From CAZMNY01 sp964567745 (lineage in GTDB: Bacteria; Planctomycetota; Planctomycetia; Pirellulales; Pirellulaceae), in the NCBI GenBank assembly GCA_964567745.1, contig CAZMNY010000010.1, positions 62,001 through 126,000 on the forward strand: DNA of 64,000 nucleotides, read 5' to 3'. Below the pieces are notes generated by a model. The model did no database searches. It saw only the letters and a program-made list of their open reading frames with translations, and was not told the DNA's origin. This document shows positions 60,322 through 64,000 of this stretch, in pieces. Within the stretch, counting starts at the first letter, position 1. Each line of letters begins with the position of its first letter. Both the position numbers and the translations under genes were made by a program.

Positions 60322-61822
60322 ATCTCAGCGCCTCCACGGGGTGTAGTCGGGCCGCACGGATGGCGGGGAGTATGCTGGCGACAACCGCGATCAGAACGGC
60401 ACCAATGACGACGCCAACAACAGCGATCGGATTCACCAAAGTTGGGATTTCCAGAAAATAGTAGACCGTTGGATCGAAGACTTCCCGGCCGGTCAACATC
60501 TCCAAGAACTGCGCGATCTTGTTGATGTGGCGAACGAAGATCAGCCCCAACACGGCGCCGACTCCAGAGCCGACGGCGCCGAGCGAAAGCCCGTAGCTCA
60601 TGAAGATGCTCATCACACCGCGGCTCGGCGCGCCCAACGCTTTGAGGACGCCGATGTCTCGAGTTTTCTCGACGACGATCATGAAGAACGTGGCCAGAAT
60701 ACCGAAACCTGCGACGGCGATAATAAGGAACAGCAGCAAGTTGAGGATGGTGGTTTCCAGCTGGACCGCGGCGAGCAACGGTCCTTGCATGTCGCGCCAC
60801 GTTTGAATCCGAAACGGGTAGTTGCTCGACGGCGGAAAACGCTCGAGCAGTCTCTGCTTGACCGAGATCAAGCTCGAATTTGACTTTAGCTTCAATTGAA
60901 TCGACGTGACGGCTCTCGAGCCGTTCTGCACCATGCCTCTCAAGTCTTGCAGTTTCGAGAGCGGAACGAACGCGAAGCTCGAGTCATACTCGCTCATCTT
61001 GCTTTCGTAGAAGTCGGTGACGGTGAACCAGTCGCTTTCGATTTCCGGAGGCATGCCGACAGTCGACACTGAGACTTGGATGTCCTCGCCCGGTCGCACC
61101 AAGAAGTAGTCCATCACATTGCCCTCGGCGTCGCGATCGCGAATGCTCGCCATCGCCACTCCCAAGATGATCCCGTCGTGCTGGTCTTTCGCCGGGTCAA
61201 ACGGCTTGGCCGCTTCGATGGCACCGTACGGATCGGGCGGAGGCATCGTCGTGTCGTGGGCAGTCGCTTGGCCGCCTCGGCCTTGAAGCCGCTCGCGCTG
61301 CTGACGCATCGTCTTCGCGATCGCCGACTGATATTCACGCCACTCCCAACCCGACTTCGGCAGCCGCTTGCTCCATCCGCCTGGCCTCAATGAAAAAACG
61401 TCGGCTCCAGCTTCTCGATTCTCCGGGTGAAGCAAGTACTGTGAGAAATCACTCACATCCGAATAGGTCGCGCTGTCGACGCCAATCAGGGTAATGTGGT
61501 GAGGCAAGTAGCGATCGCCGACTCGGAAGACGACCATCGCGGGAACGTGCACTGCGGCCGTGATCCCCTCCAAGTCGTCTCCAACGACCTCTCGAATCGC
61601 CGCCATATGCGCGTCAACATCCGGAACGCCGGAGTGGGTTCGAGCTTCGAAGACAATGTCGGAGAGGATGCCGTTGAGCCGATGCTCCATCTCCTGTTTG
61701 AAGCCAGCCATTACGCTGTTGACGATCACCAGAGTGGCGACGCCCAATGTGACGCTGACGATCGAAGCCAGCGCGATGTAGCGTGTGCGAAGATAACGCC
61801 AAGCTAATAGATACTTATACAT
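60314..61822 (-). CDS. lolC: LolC/E-type ABC permease
   Basis: A 502-residue inner-membrane permease of the MacB/LolC fold. One N-terminal helix (about 15-40; IALASIVSVTLGVATLVIVNSVMAGFKQEM) is followed by a large periplasmic domain (about 45-350, longer than in E. coli LolC) and three C-terminal helices (about 355-390, 405-435, 460-492). The cluster with LolD supports release of lipoproteins from the inner membrane. A single permease gene suggests a homodimer instead of the LolC/LolE heterodimer. It precedes lolD and overlaps it. Confidence 0.88.
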   Translation of the reverse strand: MYKYLLAWRYLRTRYIALASIVSVTLGVATLVIVNSVMAGFKQEMEHRLNGILSDIVFEARTHSGVPDVDAHMAAIREVVGDDLEGITAAVHVPAMVVFRVGDRYLPHHITLIGVDSATYSDVSDFSQYLLHPENREAGADVFSLRPGGWSKRLPKSGWEWREYQSAIAKTMRQQRERLQGRGGQATAHDTTMPPPDPYGAIEAAKPFDPAKDQHDGIILGVAMASIRDRDAEGNVMDYFLVRPGEDIQVSVSTVGMPPEIESDWFTVTDFYESKMSEYDSSFAFVPLSKLQDLRGMVQNGSRAVTSIQLKLKSNSSLISVKQRLLERFPPSSNYPFRIQTWRDMQGPLLAAVQLETTILNLLLFLIIAVAGFGILATFFMIVVEKTRDIGVLKALGAPSRGVMSIFMSYGLSLGAVGSGVGAVLGLIFVRHINKIAQFLEMLTGREVFDPTVYYFLEIPTLVNPIAVVGVVIGAVLIAVVASILPAIRAARLHPVEALRYE

Positions 61823-61940
61823 TGCTCGTTCCTTGAGCGGTAAGACTCGACCTTCCTAGCCGAGCGATCGTATTATGTTCGCGGCCGAGTTGTTACGCGG
61901 CCATCGCTGAATCACTTGTACTTTGCACTCTTCCACTTCC

Positions 61941-63515
61941 TCACGCTTCCGGTCTCAACAACGGGAACAGGATGACGTCGCGAATCGAAGGCGATTCGGT
62001 CAGCAACATCACCATCCGGTCGATGCCGATACCAAGGCCGCCCGCCGGCGGCATTCCGTGTCGTAAGGCTCGGATGAAATCGTGATCCATCTTCGCCATC
62101 GAATCTTCGTCAGAGAGCCCTTCGAGCTGCGTGCGAAACAACTCCTCCTGCAGATCCGGGTCGTTGAGTTCCGTGTAGGCGTTGGCGATTTCCATCCCTT
62201 CGACAAACAGCTCAAACCGTTCCGCAATGTTCGGGTTGTCTTTCTTGCGTTTGGTGAGTGGACAAATGCTGGCGGGATAGTCGATCACAAACACGGGACC
62301 GGTCAGGTTGTCTTCGACTTTTTCTTCGAAGATCTCGTTGACGATCACGTCGTGATGGCGATTGGCCGTTTCGACTCCCAGCGACTTGGCGAGCTCTTCA
62401 ACGGCGGCCGTATCCGCCGGGTTGACGCCCGCGTGCTCCTCGAACAACTCGGCGTACGTTCGGCGATCAAAGGGTGGCGTAAAGTCGATCGTCTTATCGC
62501 CCCAAGCTCGTTTGCGTCCGCCGCCGCAGGCGTCCAGTCCATTGAGAAAGATCTTCTCCGTCAGATCCATCATCGTGCCGTAGTCGCCGTAGGCCTGATA
62601 ACACTCCAGCATCGTGAATTCGGGATTGTGCCGAGGGCTGATGCCTTCATTTCGGTAGACGCGACCGAGCTCAAACACTCGCTCCATGCCGCCGACCATC
62701 AGCCGCTTGAGATGGAGCTCCAAGGCGATTCGCAAATGGAGTTCGATTCCCAGCGCATTATGGTTGGTCACGAATGGCCGCGCTGCGGCGCCGCCAGCGA
62801 TGGAATGCAGAGTGGGCCCTTCGATCTCGCTGTACTGTTCGTCTCGCAATGTCTGGCGAACCGAGTCGACGATTCGAGTGCGATTCATGAATCGTTCGAG
62901 CACGCCGTCGTTGTACGCCAAGTCGACATAGCGGCGACGTTGACGAAGTTCGGGGTCGGTCATTCCGACATGCTTGGCCGGCGGCGGCTCGAGCGCCTTG
63001 CAGAGAAAATGAACTTCGCTGGCAAAGATCGTCAGCTCACCCGTGTTCGTGAAGCCGAGCATCCCATCGACGCCGACCAAGTCGCCCAGGTCAAACGTCT
63101 CCTTCGCCAGTTCAAAGTTATCTTCGCCGACTTGCTTCTTGCCGACGAACAGTTGAATCTCGCCGGTCCAATCTTTGATATTGATGAAGATCAGTTTGCC
63201 CGTTGGCCGGCTGAGCATGATGCGGCCCGCGGCGCGAACGGTGGGACCCGTTATTTGGCCGATGCCTTGATCTGACTTCCACTGACGAAAATCGAATCCC
63301 TCGGCTCGCAAATCGGGAAGCTCGATCTCTTCGCCGCTCTCCAAACGAAAACGTATTTGGCTGGCCAAGTCGCGGATGTCGCCGAGAAACGAACGATCGT
63401 CAAATCGGTGGCCGTACGGGTCCACGCCCCGATCCTGCAGTCGCTGCAATTTCGCGCGGCGAGCCGCAAGCAACTCGCCTGGATCGTGTGTTTCGTTTGG
63501 TTCTTGCTCGGTCAT
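61941..63515 (-). CDS. lysS: Lysyl-tRNA synthetase, class II
   Basis: Charges tRNA-Lys. The 524-residue protein has an N-terminal OB-fold anticodon-binding domain (about 65-160; VRAAGRIMLSRPTGKLIFINIKDWTGEIQLFV), motif 1 region RNRTRIVDSVRQTL, motif 2 VFELGRVYRNEGISPRHNPEFTMLECYQAY (about 260-290) and motif 3 GGLGIGIDRMVMLL near the C-terminus. ATG 63515 (MTEQEPN) gives the usual length; the open frame continues 23 codons further. Downstream lolC lies 118 bases away. Confidence 0.95.
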   Translation of the reverse strand: MTEQEPNETHDPGELLAARRAKLQRLQDRGVDPYGHRFDDRSFLGDIRDLASQIRFRLESGEEIELPDLRAEGFDFRQWKSDQGIGQITGPTVRAAGRIMLSRPTGKLIFINIKDWTGEIQLFVGKKQVGEDNFELAKETFDLGDLVGVDGMLGFTNTGELTIFASEVHFLCKALEPPPAKHVGMTDPELRQRRRYVDLAYNDGVLERFMNRTRIVDSVRQTLRDEQYSEIEGPTLHSIAGGAAARPFVTNHNALGIELHLRIALELHLKRLMVGGMERVFELGRVYRNEGISPRHNPEFTMLECYQAYGDYGTMMDLTEKIFLNGLDACGGGRKRAWGDKTIDFTPPFDRRTYAELFEEHAGVNPADTAAVEELAKSLGVETANRHHDVIVNEIFEEKVEDNLTGPVFVIDYPASICPLTKRKKDNPNIAERFELFVEGMEIANAYTELNDPDLQEELFRTQLEGLSDEDSMAKMDHDFIRALRHGMPPAGGLGIGIDRMVMLLTESPSIRDVILFPLLRPEA

Positions 63516-63741
63516 GTGGACAACAGTCGGCGCGTAGTAAAGTAAAGAATCGCAACATTTTAGTAGGGCTCGACAGACCGTCAATGTCAGTCACAACCAG
63601 AAAACGGATCGCGCCAGCATTGCTATCGGAGTGGATGCCAGAGTTACCGTTCGCTAATCGTCTAATCGCGAAACGAATGCCAATCGGGCTTGGACGCGCC
63701 CGATCGACTTGAGGGCAACCCGGCGCGAATGCAGGGCCAGC

Positions 63742-64000
63742 TCAAGGTTTACGGCGCCTGGCCGCTCGAAATCGCTCGACTCGCTCGGCAACACCCGGAA
63801 TGATCTTGCTGGCATTCTGGTAGTAGATCTGCTCGAGAACGCTGTCGGGAAGGCCGACGCCATGAATGTTCCAGAGTCCTTGCGGCGGGAACGGCTTCTC
63901 GGAATAAGGGAAGTTTTCGTCGAACGTTTCCAGGAACCGCCAGTAGAGTTTGACTCGCGTCTCCGGCCAGGGTCCGTCGGTGCCAAACAGAAATCGATCG
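63742..64000 (-). CDS. Amidohydrolase-type protein, C-terminal part (5' end outside window)
   Basis: The minus strand is open from the window edge to TGA at 63742-63744, giving the last 85 residues: DRFLFGTDGPWPE, then VKLYWRFLETFDENFPYSEKPFPPQGLWNIHGVGLPD, SVLEQIYYQNASKIIPG. The segments FGTDGP (metal-binding Asp of the last beta strand) and VLEQIYYQNASKI are typical of the C-terminus of amidohydrolase-2 family proteins (TIM-like metal-dependent hydrolases). Substrate and full length cannot be known from this fragment. It is read in a different frame from the 110-codon minus-strand ORF at 63654-63986, which is a shadow. Confidence 0.75.
   Translation of the reverse strand, partial: DRFLFGTDGPWPETRVKLYWRFLETFDENFPYSEKPFPPQGLWNIHGVGLPDSVLEQIYYQNASKIIPGVAERVERFRAARRRKP

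Overview
The window looks like chromosomal DNA of a planctomycete, most likely of the Pirellulales type. The evidence is protein content: a four-gene unit of planctomycete cytochrome c, DUF1549/DUF1553, PPC-domain and DUF1501 proteins; a MoxR/DUF58/VWA unit; many secreted proteins of unknown function; a gingipain-like C25 peptidase; and a PmoA-like DUF6807 protein. LolC/LolD and a TolC-type lipoprotein indicate a diderm envelope. Species cannot be named from this sequence alone. No CRISPR array, phage, toxin-antitoxin pair, restriction system or recognisable defence island was found.

Layout. 1-9.4 kb: a truncated TerB-like gene, two hypothetical genes, a TolC-like lipoprotein, tmk and holB, yjbQ, and a 73-residue protein with its own promoter and terminator. 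9.5-16.9 kb: a minus-strand fatty-acid beta-oxidation operon (fadB-fadA-acyl-CoA ligase-acyl-CoA dehydrogenase). 17-18.2 kb: a DUF4430 + DUF6580 pair. 18.3-31.2 kb: C25 peptidase, tRNA-Gly(CCC), a repeat-bearing secreted protein, a DCC thiol protein, a coiled-coil membrane protein, a PAS-GAF-receiver regulator, a metallophosphoesterase, tyrS and ispD. 31.5-40.9 kb: the cytochrome/WD40, DUF1549-DUF1553, PPC and DUF1501 unit, all minus strand. 41.15-43.13 kb: a decayed IS66-type element with a ruined tnpC. 43.6-44.2 kb: csrA with a perfect palindrome over its promoter, and a small partner gene. 44.8-53.2 kb: DUF6807, then the VWA/MoxR/DUF58/VWA unit. 53.4-63.5 kb: NHL lipoprotein, a TsaC-arginine phosphatase fusion followed by rpiB, an exported methyltransferase-like protein, ilvE, lolD-lolC and lysS. 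The right edge holds the C-terminus of an amidohydrolase.

How the parts work together. The fad genes together cover fatty-acid activation and the beta-oxidation spiral. The cytochrome/DUF1501 unit probably encodes an exported multi-protein system of unknown substrate. The MoxR unit resembles chaperone/metal-insertion or envelope-stress modules in which an AAA+ ATPase acts with VWA proteins. LolC/LolD release lipoproteins such as the TolC-like and NHL proteins from the inner membrane.

The features I find least ordinary are the TsaC-YwlE-type fusion, the signal-peptide-bearing methyltransferase, a 10-bp motif (AGGCGTTACT) recurring in intergenic DNA, a palindromic operator at csrA, repeated short tandem duplications of 12-17 bp in spacers, and a hairpin-forming dispersed repeat. 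Nothing here can be claimed as a wholly new system without comparative searches. Coordinates of starts were chosen from ribosome binding sites and family lengths, so several differ from the longest open frame.
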